Source: Candidatus Rhodoferax odensensis (GTDB lineage: Bacteria > Pseudomonadota > Gammaproteobacteria > Burkholderiales > Burkholderiaceae_C). From it: a stretch of 64,000 nucleotides of DNA. The stretch's first letter is position 1, and each line of letters opens with the position of its first letter. The notes beneath the pieces are model-generated. The model was not told the DNA's origin. It searched no databases and saw only the letters and a list, made by a program, of their open reading frames with translations. Below, one piece after another: positions 19,532-27,946 of this stretch. Location: assembly GCA_016718405.1 (NCBI GenBank), contig JADKDJ010000005.1, positions 1 to 64,000 of the forward strand, read 5' to 3'. The translations under genes and the position numbers were made by a program.

Positions 19532-20209
19532 ATGTTCTCAATCTACGGGGTAACCGGTCGTCTGTTTCGCGGCTCGATGGAACACTTGCGGCACATCGGG
19601 CCGCTGGGGGCGGTGGAACGCGCCATCCCCTTGGTGCCGGTTGGTCGAGATGGCCGCGAGGAGGGTTTCACGGCCGAGTGGTCCGAGACCGGCAGTGCCC
19701 CACTGCCCAGCGGCGAAGTGCAGCGAAGCGCGGTCGCGGCCTACACCCAGACGCAGCGCAGGGAGATCCATCGCCAACCCTTGACGCGGGTCGATGCGCT
19801 GATGAGTCAGCCGGTCATAACCTTGTCAAACCAGCTCACGGTACAGCAGGCCTGGCAGCAGTTGGCCAGCCAACACATTGGGCAAGCGCCCGTGGTCAAT
19901 GAGTCGGCCGTGCTGGTGGGATTGCTGTCGCGCGCGGACTTGCTGCGGCCCGATCGACTGCCAGCGGCCGAGGCCAGTTCGGTAGTGTGGCGCGCGCTGC
20001 TGGCCATGCGGGTGGTCGACATCATGGCCACACCCGTGCCCAGCGTGTCGCCCGACGCCGACATTCGCCGCGTCGCGCGTGTGCTGCTCGATACTGGTTT
20101 GCCAGGTCTTGCGGTGGCCAATGAGGAGGGGAACGTGATCGGTTTTGTCTCGCGCTCCGACATTTTGCGGGCGGTGGTGACGGATCCGCCGCTGGACCTG
20201 TGGGGCTGA
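19532..20209 (+). CDS. CBS-domain pair protein
   Basis: A 225-residue protein. The first 85 residues have no recognised domain (MFSIYGVTGRLFRG, ending EIHRQPLTRV). Two CBS motifs follow, about 92-145 (ALMSQPVITLSNQLTVQQAWQQLASQHIGQAPVVNE) and 165-222 (DIMATPVPSVSPDADIRRVARVLLDTGLPGLAVANEEGNVIGFVSRSDIL). CBS pairs usually bind adenine nucleotides and act as energy or redox sensors. No catalytic domain is fused, so it may be a stand-alone regulator. It follows hemW by 48 bases in the same direction and may be read from the same transcript. Confidence 0.88.
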   Translation: MFSIYGVTGRLFRGSMEHLRHIGPLGAVERAIPLVPVGRDGREEGFTAEWSETGSAPLPSGEVQRSAVAAYTQTQRREIHRQPLTRVDALMSQPVITLSNQLTVQQAWQQLASQHIGQAPVVNESAVLVGLLSRADLLRPDRLPAAEASSVVWRALLAMRVVDIMATPVPSVSPDADIRRVARVLLDTGLPGLAVANEEGNVIGFVSRSDILRAVVTDPPLDLWG

Positions 20210-20330
20210 CAGGCGTGCCGGTGGCGCAGGCCTGCGGTGCACGCGCAGCGCGGGAATTCCATGGCGCAGTCGGCCTCCGAGTTCTGATAGATTTGTGGGG
20301 ACCGTGATCCATCTCCACCGAAAGCACTGC

Positions 20331-21008
20331 ATGACCGATGACAGCCCCACCGCCAGTGTGTCGACCATGGCCCTGAGGGATTTGCGGCTGCGCCCAGGCA
20401 TGGCGTTGCAAACCCGGCGCTTGGTGGAAGGCGCATCCAAGAAGGAGTCCCAGTTTCTGGCAGCGATCGAGGGCAAAGGCGTGATGGTCGGGCCGGTTGG
20501 CCCGCACGGCGCCAGCACCGAGCTCGAAGAGGGCGAAGTCTGCGTGGTGCGGGGCTTCACCGGGCAGCATGAGTTCTCCTTCGTGAGCAAGGTGCTGCAA
20601 ACCTTCGAGAAACCCTTTGCTTATGCCTTGCTGCAGTACCCCAAGAAGGTCGACGCGACGCTGGTACGCCAGTCGATGCGCATCAAGACCTCCATGCCGG
20701 CTGAACTGACCCTTGGCGGCGACGCCAACACCAGCGCGCCAGCGACGGGCGTAACCTTGATCGATATCAGCGTCGCCGGTGCCATGGTTCGCTCCAAAGC
20801 CAGTATCGGCGCTGTGGGTGACCTGGTGAATCTGGCGTTCTCGGTTGATTTTGAAGGCGCGGGTGTGCAACTGACGCTGGCCGCAAGTATTTGCCACAGC
20901 CACTCCCCGATGGGACAGGAGGGTTGTCTGATCGGGCTGGCGTTTCAAGGTCTGACCCAGCACGACAAATTGGTGCTGCACTACATCACGCAGACCCGGG
21001 CCACCTGA
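20331..21008 (+). CDS. YcgR-like flagellar brake / PilZ-domain c-di-GMP receptor
   Basis: A 225-residue protein with a YcgR-like N-terminal domain (about 15-105, LRLRPGMALQTRRLVEG...YPKKVDATLVRQ) and a C-terminal PilZ domain. The c-di-GMP-binding motif is complete: RQSMR (RxxxR) at the domain junction and DISVAG (D/NxSxxG) about 30 residues later. Such proteins slow flagellar rotation or act on other outputs when c-di-GMP rises. ATG 20331 was chosen; GTG 20295 is an in-frame alternative and no strong ribosome site favours either. No flagellar genes are nearby, so the target is open. Confidence 0.85.
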   Translation: MTDDSPTASVSTMALRDLRLRPGMALQTRRLVEGASKKESQFLAAIEGKGVMVGPVGPHGASTELEEGEVCVVRGFTGQHEFSFVSKVLQTFEKPFAYALLQYPKKVDATLVRQSMRIKTSMPAELTLGGDANTSAPATGVTLIDISVAGAMVRSKASIGAVGDLVNLAFSVDFEGAGVQLTLAASICHSHSPMGQEGCLIGLAFQGLTQHDKLVLHYITQTRAT

Positions 21009-21049
21009 TCTTGATGTGGGTGGCCTGCGCCGCCGCAGAGATCGCGGCG

Positions 21050-22216
21050 CTAGCGCGGCGCGGCGAGCTTCTTGCGCAACCGGGAGAGGTCTGCACCGTC
21101 GTGGCTGATGCTGTCCAACATCGCCAGTTGCTCGTGGGCACGAGCTTGCTCCCCGGCACGCCAATAGGCCAGCGCCAACAATCGATGGACTTCCTCATAG
21201 CCGGTGGTCAGCTCTTGGGCCCGTTTCAGCGCGCGGATCGCGGCTCGGAAGTCACCCGTTTCGAAGTGCCGCAGTCCGAGTCCGATCCAATGATAGGGAT
21301 CGACCTCTCGCTTGGCGGCGAGCTGACGTTCGATGTCGCTTGCCTCGGCGCCGCGCCCTTGTTCCGTCAGCAATTGGTGCAAGGCATACAGCGGCACATA
21401 GGATTGCCCACTGAGCGCGACCGCGTGGCGCAACAACTGCTCGGCCGCTGACTGCAAGCCCTTGGCTCGGTACAGAACGGCGAGGTTGCCATAACTGGCG
21501 GCATAAGCCGGATCGGTCAAAATGGCCGCCTTGAAATGGGCATACGCCAAGCCCTGGCGACCCTTGGCGAGGTGTTCGGCCGCAATGTTGTTGTAGTAGC
21601 GGGCCAGAATCGATTCGTCGGAGAGCACCTCCCCAACGTGCCGACCGCCTAGACCGGGTTCAAAATCCAGAATCATGTCACGCGAGGGCATCGTGCTTGT
21701 CCCGTGTGGCAACTCCACCGGGCTGGTGTTGTGGAACCGAACGTTGACGTGCTGGCTTAGAAAGTCATACTGGTCGCGCCGCTCGTACAGCGCTGCAATC
21801 GGAACCTCCTGCATGTCGACCCGCAGCTTGAGCGCGCGCCCCATCGCGTACGCCAGCACGGTGAGCGACAGGCAATCGCCACGCCGAAGGCGCCAGGTCT
21901 CGCTGGCCACCGTGGTGTGGCCCGCAGCGTAGTTGAAGCGTCTCACTTCCTGGCCATAGAGCATTGCGATCAACCGCTCCAGGCGACTGGCGTTGCTCAA
22001 ACGCTGTATTGCCGGATCCGCCAGCCTCTCGGCCAACTCGGGGTCAAGCCGGAACAGGTCTTCCTTTGTGACCGTGATCAGTTCCGGGCTGTAGGCAAAA
22101 AGCTGGTCTGGCCAAGCCTCGCGCAAGGGCGCAGGCACCGGCGGAGCGCTCCCGCAACCATGTAGCCCAAACGACCCAACGGCAAATGCCAACGACCACA
22201 ACGCCTTACGCAACAT
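21050..22216 (-). CDS. TPR lipoprotein with transglutaminase-like domain
   Basis: Predicted outer-membrane or periplasmic lipoprotein of 388 residues. ATG 22216 was chosen because GGAGG lies 4 bases upstream and it gives a clean signal (MLRKALWSLAFAVGSFGLHGC) with lipobox LHGC. The middle part looks transglutaminase-like: RRGDCLSLTVLAYAMGRAL supplies a cysteine, SQHVNVRF a histidine and MILDFEP an aspartate. The C-terminal half has several TPR units (AAEHLAKGRQGLAYAHFKAAILTDP and following). Tgl/TPR lipoproteins of this type are common in proteobacteria without firm function. Two neighbours also encode TPR or lipoproteins, but no operon is evident. Confidence 0.8.
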   Translation of the reverse strand: MLRKALWSLAFAVGSFGLHGCGSAPPVPAPLREAWPDQLFAYSPELITVTKEDLFRLDPELAERLADPAIQRLSNASRLERLIAMLYGQEVRRFNYAAGHTTVASETWRLRRGDCLSLTVLAYAMGRALKLRVDMQEVPIAALYERRDQYDFLSQHVNVRFHNTSPVELPHGTSTMPSRDMILDFEPGLGGRHVGEVLSDESILARYYNNIAAEHLAKGRQGLAYAHFKAAILTDPAYAASYGNLAVLYRAKGLQSAAEQLLRHAVALSGQSYVPLYALHQLLTEQGRGAEASDIERQLAAKREVDPYHWIGLGLRHFETGDFRAAIRALKRAQELTTGYEEVHRLLALAYWRAGEQARAHEQLAMLDSISHDGADLSRLRKKLAAPR

Positions 22217-22382
22217 AGGGCCTCCAGCAACTGAGATCAGATGAGGCAATATTAGCGATTCGTCATGGAAGCGCAAGTGGCGCTTATGAACTGCCTAAAC
22301 TGCGCTTATGTCTCGAAACTTCGCTCGTGCCGACACTGCCCTAACAACGCGGCCTGCACGTCGTAAGCCGACGCCATGTGTG

Positions 22383-22470
22383 TGGCGGAAGCGGTGAGAT
22401 TCGAACTCACGGACGGTTTCCCGTCGCCGGTTTTCAAGACCGGTGCAATCGACCACTCTGCCACGCTTCC
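22383..22470 (-). tRNA. tRNA-Ser (anticodon TGA)
   Basis: Class II tRNA of 88 bases. On the minus strand the acceptor GGAAGCG pairs with CGCTTCC. The anticodon loop is CTTGAAA with anticodon TGA, the long variable arm CGACGGGAAACCGTCC is present, and the T-loop is AGTTCGAATCT. CCA is encoded (22383-22385). It stands alone between two minus-strand protein genes. Confidence 0.95.
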
Positions 22471-22528
22471 AAGCCTATCATTCTAACTTGCTTGGCAGCA
22501 AGCGCGCGGCGGAACAGGCTCGCTTTGA

Positions 22529-24190
22529 TCAGACCGGCGTGGCCTTCCCGGAGGGTGCGACAGTGCCCGTTCTTAGCGTCAGGCCGCCTGCTTGGCGCCG
22601 CTGGCCCCCGAGAGTAGGCCGGGTGCCAGTCGGGGCGTATTGCGTACGCAGGACGTTGACCATGTCCGCCAGTGCGGGCGCGTCGTCGATCTTTGCCGCG
22701 TAGCGGTTGAGCACCAACTGTGCGGTCTCGATCAGTTTCCCGTTCATGGTTTCGTTGCCGTGGAAGATGAGGTTTTTCACCGCCGCCTTGGGGTCGCCTG
22801 CCAGGCTGAGCGACATGGCGCTTTCGGTCAAGCGCATCACTTCCGTTTGCGCAGCCCGAATCAGCTCGGCATAGGGCGGGTGAATGGCGCAGGCGCCTGC
22901 CAGCAGTTCGGTCAGTGAGCGGTTGGAACAGAAGCGAAGACCCAGCCTGTTGACGACTGACTCGACTTCGTCCAGTTGGATCGCCTTGTTTGCCAACTGG
23001 GCAAACAGGGCCAGCAGGTTGGACGCTGACTCAAAGTCAAACTCCGGCGACTTCACCGCATCGGCCATACTGCGAACCTGCGCCACCGCTTTGGCGAACT
23101 GGCTCTGTTGGATCGACGACAGTGCCTCGACGATTTCTGAAAGGCGTTGATGTCGCGCGCTGTCGGGGTTGCGCTCGATCAGGCGTGCGAAGTCGTCCCG
23201 ACAGCGCTGCAGGCCTTTTCGATCACCACTTTCGAGCCTGGCAAAAGCCAGCAACACCAAGGTCTGGCAGTCGAACATCTTGGAGTCCAGGCCGAGCCGG
23301 GTTGTACGATCCAGCACTTTTTCGGCTTCCTTGCGGTCACCGGAGTAGTAGCTCATCATGCCCAAATTTTGCAAACGGCTGATCGACGCGGGGGTCAGGT
23401 CTGCCGCCATCTTGTACGTGGCAACGGCCTTGTCGAACTGTCCCTGTTCGAATTGGGCTCGCCCCATGACGTCATAGGCATCGGCGTAGCTTGGATCCTC
23501 GCTAATCAGATTCTCCAACGTGCTGGTGGCCTTGGCGGTTTGCCCGGCCTCCATCTGGGACCGTGCAACCCCCAGCTTTGCCCAGGGTAACGTTTTGGCT
23601 GCCACCACCGCTTCATACAGAAGCTGCGCCTCGGCAGGTTTGCCAACGCGAAGCAGCAATTCCGCGCCGACGCGCGCGGCATAGAGCCAGAACAGGCCAC
23701 GGGACTTGAACCTTGCCAGGCAAAGATCGGCGGCGCCTGCGAAGTCTTCCGCGTCGATGGCGGTGAATATTTCTTGCAGTGAGATTTTTCGGATGCGTGC
23801 CTGTCGAAGGCGCTCTGCCAGATTGGTCGCCGTATGAGGCTTGAGCAAGTAGCCGTCCAATGCTGACTCGGCTGCTTCGGCCACTTTGGCGTAGGTGGCC
23901 TCTGCCGTCACCATGATGAAGATGGTCGAGAAGGGAAGCAGCTGGTTACGCCTGAGGTCATCGAGCAAATCCTGCCCGCTCGATGCATCGTTGACGAAGT
24001 GGTGCTCGCACAGGACAACATCGAAGGTTCGGTACTCCAACTGCCGACGAGCGTCGGCCAGCCGAGAGCACTGTACGATGGCGCCCATACCGAAGTCACG
24101 CAATTGGGAAACGAGAATGGCTCGCGAAGTCGGGTTGCTGTCGGCCACTAGCGCCTGTGAGGACGACAAATCATCTTCTGGCAGTGCCAT
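22529..24190 (-). CDS. Receiver-domain TPR protein with Glu at the phospho-site
   Basis: A 553-residue protein with an N-terminal CheY-like receiver (about 8-130) and a long TPR region (about 150-540). The receiver keeps VTAEA and the LLKPH lysine, but where the phospho-accepting aspartate is expected it reads FDVVLCEHHF, a glutamate. Such a change can mimic constant phosphorylation. TPR units such as YADAYDVMGRAQFEQGQFDKAVATYKMAADLTP are clear. No DNA-binding or enzymatic output domain is present, so it probably acts by protein contacts. ATG 24190 (MALPEDDLSSSQ) was chosen over an in-frame ATG at 24238 because GGAG precedes it. It could belong to a chemosensory or motility system, but nothing adjacent proves that. 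Confidence 0.85.
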   Translation of the reverse strand: MALPEDDLSSSQALVADSNPTSRAILVSQLRDFGMGAIVQCSRLADARRQLEYRTFDVVLCEHHFVNDASSGQDLLDDLRRNQLLPFSTIFIMVTAEATYAKVAEAAESALDGYLLKPHTATNLAERLRQARIRKISLQEIFTAIDAEDFAGAADLCLARFKSRGLFWLYAARVGAELLLRVGKPAEAQLLYEAVVAAKTLPWAKLGVARSQMEAGQTAKATSTLENLISEDPSYADAYDVMGRAQFEQGQFDKAVATYKMAADLTPASISRLQNLGMMSYYSGDRKEAEKVLDRTTRLGLDSKMFDCQTLVLLAFARLESGDRKGLQRCRDDFARLIERNPDSARHQRLSEIVEALSSIQQSQFAKAVAQVRSMADAVKSPEFDFESASNLLALFAQLANKAIQLDEVESVVNRLGLRFCSNRSLTELLAGACAIHPPYAELIRAAQTEVMRLTESAMSLSLAGDPKAAVKNLIFHGNETMNGKLIETAQLVLNRYAAKIDDAPALADMVNVLRTQYAPTGTRPTLGGQRRQAGGLTLRTGTVAPSGKATPV

Positions 24191-24332
24191 CTGGAAGGCT
24201 CCGAGGGGTTGAATCAAGCGGATTGGGCGCCCAACCATCGGTGAACCCGAGCCGCGAGGATGACGAGACTACCAGCAATGGTATTCCATGTCCTCTTTGG
24301 CGCGGAGCCGTTACCCGGACGAGCAGCGACGC

Positions 24333-24866
24333 TTACAGTTGCCCTTCGGTCAATGTGTCGAGCTGAAACTGCCCACTTTGATCCCACAACCAGGTGTCGG
24401 TGTAGGTGACTTTGCCCAGTCGCACTGGCGCGGGGAAGGGTGCTGCGGCGCGGACCGAGCGCTCGATCTCCGCGATCACGTTGGGGGCGTGCTTGGGCGC
24501 ACGCATCCAGCTTGTACCGGTGACCCAACCGCGGCCGTCGACCTCTACCTGCAGGACCCCAATCGCGTGGAGCAGGGGTGGCAGCTTGCCTTTGTAGACG
24601 CGATGACCGTTCTGGTTGTACAGGTGTCGGGCTGCATCCCGGCGGTAGGCCAACGCTGTCGTCGCATTCGACGGTGGTGGCGGAGTCAGCATCGAGCGGG
24701 CGGTCTTGACTGGGACGCTGGCGCCGGCCAAAGGCACAGGCGGTGACGGCGCCTGGACGGCGGGCGCCGTCGCAACGGGCTCCGGGTCCGATGCGCAACC
24801 TGCCAGCCAGGCAACCAGGCTGGTTGCGGTGACCGCCAATATGCGCAGGGAATGAGGTGTTTTCAT
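24333..24866 (-). CDS. Lipoprotein with TonB C-terminal-like domain
   Basis: A 177-residue predicted lipoprotein. The signal MKTPHSLRILAVTATSLVAWLAGC ends in a lipobox (LAGC). It is followed by a Pro/Ala-rich linker and a C-terminal domain of about 90 residues, starting YNQNGHRVYKGKLPPLLHAIGVLQVEVDGRGWVTG, that resembles the TonB energy-transducer fold. There is no N-terminal membrane anchor of the TonB kind, so it is unlikely to couple to ExbB/ExbD. ATG 24866 was preferred over a TTG at 24881. No partner genes are adjacent. Function unknown. Confidence 0.7.
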   Translation of the reverse strand: MKTPHSLRILAVTATSLVAWLAGCASDPEPVATAPAVQAPSPPVPLAGASVPVKTARSMLTPPPPSNATTALAYRRDAARHLYNQNGHRVYKGKLPPLLHAIGVLQVEVDGRGWVTGTSWMRAPKHAPNVIAEIERSVRAAAPFPAPVRLGKVTYTDTWLWDQSGQFQLDTLTEGQL

Positions 24867-25249
24867 GGTCGGCTCGGTCAATTGGTGCAGCAGCTAAGGA
24901 TTCGGCGACGCGCGGGGGCATCACCAGCTTGCTGGCCCTACTGTGCCTCAAACGAGCGGACTTGAACAGTGTCTTGAGTAGCCACTCAAGCGTATCAATT
25001 TGTGATTTCCGTAGCCAGGAATCAACAGCCTTTGCCAGTATGGCCGCCCCCGTGGCTGACCTCTTTCTGGGGCTTGGCATGCTATACTAAAAGAAGCATG
25101 GCGTGCACCGCATTCCGTGTGCTAACTCGTGCATGAGATCGATTTTTTTGGCGCCAGTCAACCAAGTCGAAGCTTGCGCCGTTACGTATGGGCCTTCCGG
25201 CCGTCGGCAGGAAGTCCGCAGACTCATTGTTACCAACGAAGGATCCCCC
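24867..25249. other. 383-base intergenic region with promoter and long leader
   Basis: Divergent gap between the TonB-domain lipoprotein and the Ala/Lys-rich secreted protein. It holds an extended -10 at 25080-25088 for the + strand gene and a transcribed leader of about 155 bases. Open frames present here show no family features or ribosome sites, so I do not call a gene. The left part shows nothing recognisable. Confidence 0.5.
25080..25088 (+). promoter_or_regulatory. Extended -10 promoter of the Ala/Lys-rich protein gene
   Basis: TGCTATACT is an extended -10 element identical to that of the tRNA-Arg promoter. No good -35 is visible at 16-18 bases, as is common for extended -10 promoters. 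Transcription from here would leave a leader of about 155 bases before ATG 25250. Confidence 0.45.
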
Positions 25250-25627
25250 ATGAAACTCAAGCTCATTCTCGCTGCCATGATCGCCGCTGTCTCCGTGATG
25301 GCTCAAGCCCAAACCGCTGCCGCACCTGCCGCTTCGGCTGCTCGCGCAGACGTCAAGGCTGAGGCCAAGGCCGCTGCCAAGGCTGGCGAAACCAAGGCTG
25401 GCGATACCGCTGCCCCTAAGGCTGAAAAGTCCAAGTCGAAGAAGGCCCGCGCTGACGTGAAGGCTGAGGCAGCTGCTGCCAACAAGGCTGGTGAAACCAA
25501 AGCTGGCGATGCCGCTGCTCCAAAAGCTGACAAATCCAAGTCAACCAAGGAACGCGCTGAGGTGAAGGCTGATGCCAAGGCAGCAGCCAAGGCTGGCGAA
25601 ACCAAAGCCGGCGAAACAGCCAAGTAA
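25250..25627 (+). CDS. Secreted Ala/Lys-rich tandem-repeat protein
   Basis: A 125-residue protein with a Sec signal (MKLKLILAAMIAAVSVMAQAQ) and a mature part made almost only of Ala, Lys, Glu, Gly, Thr and Asp. A unit of about 36 residues, built of RADVKAEAKAAAKAGETKAGDTAAPKAEKSKSKK-like blocks shown here in part, recurs three times, the last one cut short (ends GETAK). It should be a charged, helical or disordered periplasmic protein. The sequence is reminiscent of lysine-rich histone-like or TolA-linker proteins, but no family is claimed. ATG 25250 follows GAAGGAT. A strong terminator follows the stop, so it is monocistronic and probably well expressed. Confidence 0.75.
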   Translation: MKLKLILAAMIAAVSVMAQAQTAAAPAASAARADVKAEAKAAAKAGETKAGDTAAPKAEKSKSKKARADVKAEAAAANKAGETKAGDAAAPKADKSKSTKERAEVKADAKAAAKAGETKAGETAK

Positions 25628-25650
25628 TTGGTTCTGTCTCCAGACAAAGA

Positions 25651-25671
25651 AGGGCCGAAAGGCCCTTTTTC
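25651..25671 (+). terminator. Rho-independent terminator
   Basis: AGGGCC-GAAA-GGCCCT with a TTTTT tail, a tetraloop hairpin 23 bases after the stop of the Ala/Lys-rich protein. Confidence 0.9.
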
Positions 25672-25700
25672 TTGGCCAGATCGTTTTGTCGGCGTTGTCT

Positions 25701-27407
25701 CTAGAGCTGCTCTTCGGGCACCAAGGGGCTCAATAACCACGCTTTCAGGCGCAACCAGAACGATGTGTCGGGTTCGGTGCGCAGGATCATCTCCTGATCG
25801 CCATCGTTACCAATCCACTCGATGCCTGTGCCATCGTTGGCTAGACGCAGACGGTAGGCGCTTTGCAGGCGGTCAATATCGATGACACGAATGAGTTCGC
25901 GTGCCACTTCTGGGCTATCGATGATCGCGCCAAACTCGGTATTCACGGTGGCCGAGCGCGGGTCCAGATTCATGGAGCCAATGAACGAAGTCTTGCGGTC
26001 GATCACGAATAACTTGGCATGCAGTCGACCCAGAGATGAGCCAAACAAAAAGGCCCGCTTGTTGTCCTTCACGCGTGACGAGCTCAGCTCATACAGTTCG
26101 ATCCCATCGGCCAGCATCTGCTCTCGGTAGCGGCTGTAACCTGTGTGAACAATTGGTTCGTCGGTAGACCCAAGCGAGTTGGTCAATACGGTGACCTTGA
26201 CTCCTCGGTCGCGCAGCTGCTTGAGAAACGCCATGCCCTTTGGACCCGGCACAAAGTAAGGTGACGACGCGACCACTTCCCGCTTTGCCATGTTGACCGC
26301 TTCGAGCACGTTGTAGGTGACGCTGGTTTCCATCAGTTCGCCCCCAACCTCGCCGTCGAAGGGTTTGTCGGGATGGTCCGCGAAGACATAGGCAGTGCCC
26401 CAATTCAGGCCCAGGCGGCCAGCGTCCAGGTCGTCGGCAATCGGCGCGTAACCCAGGATGTCGTTGCTGACCAGGGGGGCAGGCTCGGGTGCACGGGAGG
26501 GGCCGGTCTGTTCGTCGAAGTAGCTCAGCAGTTCCGGCTTGCTGAGTGGACTGCGTGCCACTTCCGCGAGCGGATAGGCTGCCAGGCTATTCCAATAACG
26601 ATCAAACAGCGCGCTCATGGCTGGCAGCACGTCGCCGACCACGAATGCATCGAGGTCAATGAAGTTCTCCGACATGCTGCGCAGATAGTATTCGTTGGCA
26701 ACGTTTCGCCCGCCTATCACGGCCATCGCCCCATCGGCCACGAACAGTTTGTTGTGCATCCGGTGATTGACCCGTTTCAGGTCGCCCAAAGAGGCGATGA
26801 AGCGACCGACTTGGCCGCTCTCCCGAGCGCAGCAAAAAGGGTTGAACAGGCGCACCTGAACATTGGGATGGCTGGCGAAGCCAAGAAATAGACTGTCGTG
26901 GCCGCCGGTGTACAAGTCATCCAGAAGTAGGCGCACGCGGACACCGCGGTTGGCCGCGTCGCGCAGCGCGCGCAGCAACCAGCGCCCGGTCTCGTCGTTT
27001 TCGAAGTGGTAGTACTGCACGTCAAGCGAACTCTCGGCTCGGCGTGCCAACTGAACCCGCGTGTCCAGAGAAAAAGTGCCCAGAGGCATCAAACGAAATC
27101 CAGACAAGCCCGGTTCGGGCTGGGAGTTCTGCGCGATTCGCCCCAGCGTGGTCTGGTCGGACCGATCGATGGCCGTGCTGGCAATGCGGTCGCGGTCAAT
27201 CGTCGGCAAGGGCGTTGCACACCCCGCTAGTGCCAACAGGACTGAGCAAATCAGGGCCAGCCACAGCCGGCCGAGCGTGGTCGCCGCCAGAAGTGGAACT
27301 CGTGCGTCGCAAAGCGGTCGAAAACAAGACGCAAGCGACCGAACTTGGTCTGCTGGGCTATACTGAATTTCAACAGCAAGCGAGCAGGAGTGGCGTGATG
27401 GGTACAT
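25701..27407 (-). CDS. Phospholipase D-family (cardiolipin synthase-like) protein with lipoprotein-like signal
   Basis: A 568-residue PLD superfamily protein with two HKD catalytic motifs: HNKLFVADGAMAVIGGRN and HAKLFVIDRKTSFIGSMNLD. The first is preceded by SLDVQYYHFENDETGRWLLRAL, typical of ClsC-type enzymes that make cardiolipin from phospholipids. A hydrophobic stretch GRLWLALICSVLLALAGC looks like a lipoprotein signal, yet it starts about 45 residues in. The only ATG/GTG/TTG codon before it is ATG 27407, which lies inside the start of the divergent peroxiredoxin gene. The real start may be a non-standard codon closer to the signal. The C-terminal WLLSPLVPEEQL ending is common in this family. 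Confidence 0.85.
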   Translation of the reverse strand: MYPSRHSCSLAVEIQYSPADQVRSLASCFRPLCDARVPLLAATTLGRLWLALICSVLLALAGCATPLPTIDRDRIASTAIDRSDQTTLGRIAQNSQPEPGLSGFRLMPLGTFSLDTRVQLARRAESSLDVQYYHFENDETGRWLLRALRDAANRGVRVRLLLDDLYTGGHDSLFLGFASHPNVQVRLFNPFCCARESGQVGRFIASLGDLKRVNHRMHNKLFVADGAMAVIGGRNVANEYYLRSMSENFIDLDAFVVGDVLPAMSALFDRYWNSLAAYPLAEVARSPLSKPELLSYFDEQTGPSRAPEPAPLVSNDILGYAPIADDLDAGRLGLNWGTAYVFADHPDKPFDGEVGGELMETSVTYNVLEAVNMAKREVVASSPYFVPGPKGMAFLKQLRDRGVKVTVLTNSLGSTDEPIVHTGYSRYREQMLADGIELYELSSSRVKDNKRAFLFGSSLGRLHAKLFVIDRKTSFIGSMNLDPRSATVNTEFGAIIDSPEVARELIRVIDIDRLQSAYRLRLANDGTGIEWIGNDGDQEMILRTEPDTSFWLRLKAWLLSPLVPEEQL

Positions 27408-27946
27408 GGTCAAAGATGTTAGCTGCGGCGGTGCTGGTGCTGGGCAACGCCGGAGTTCACGCGGCTTTGGACGTTGGGGAGGTGGCGCCACAGTTTACGG
27501 CACAAGCCGCCCTGGCGGGAACCGTGATTCGGTACTCGCTGGCCGAGCAGTTACAGAAAGGCCCGGTTGTTCTGTATTTCTTCCCGTTGGCCTTTTCGGC
27601 TGATTGCTCGATCGAGGCGAACAAGTTCGCCGAGGCCATAGAAGACTACCGGGCGCTAGGCGCGTCCGTTATCGGCGTATCGCGTGACGACATCGAGACG
27701 CAAAAGAAGTTCTCGGTTTCGGAATGCCGCGGTAAGTTTGCCGTCGCTGCCGACGTCGATCAGAGCATCATGAAGTCCTATGATGCTGTGCTATTTTTTC
27801 GTAGCGAGTACGCCAATCGGGTGTCATTCGTGATTTCCCCGCAGGGCAAGGTTATCTACCACTTCAAGAGTCTCAACCCCGCCAAGCATGTTGAGAATAC
27901 GTTAAGGGCTCTCAAGTCATGGCGCGAGTTTGGCATGGTGCGATGA
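27398..27946 (+). CDS. Secreted peroxiredoxin (AhpC/TSA-BCP type)
   Basis: Thiol peroxidase of 182 residues with an N-terminal signal (MGTWSKMLAAAVLVLGNAGVHA), so it should act in the periplasm. The peroxidatic cysteine lies in FPLAFSADCSIEANKFAE and a second cysteine in SVSECRGKF could resolve it. The fold landmarks VGEVAPQFTAQAALAG, SLAEQLQKGPVVLYFFP and VIGVSRDDIETQKKF are present. AGGAG sits 8 bases before ATG 27398. Its start overlaps the presumed start of the divergent PLD gene. The stop overlaps the DUF5329 start by four bases, so the two are translationally coupled. Confidence 0.88.
   Translation: MGTWSKMLAAAVLVLGNAGVHAALDVGEVAPQFTAQAALAGTVIRYSLAEQLQKGPVVLYFFPLAFSADCSIEANKFAEAIEDYRALGASVIGVSRDDIETQKKFSVSECRGKFAVAADVDQSIMKSYDAVLFFRSEYANRVSFVISPQGKVIYHFKSLNPAKHVENTLRALKSWREFGMVR

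Noticed and set aside
24857..25090. 77-codon + strand open frame upstream of the Ala/Lys-rich gene
   Set aside because: No ribosome site, no signal or domain, and it overlaps the promoter; treated as intergenic.
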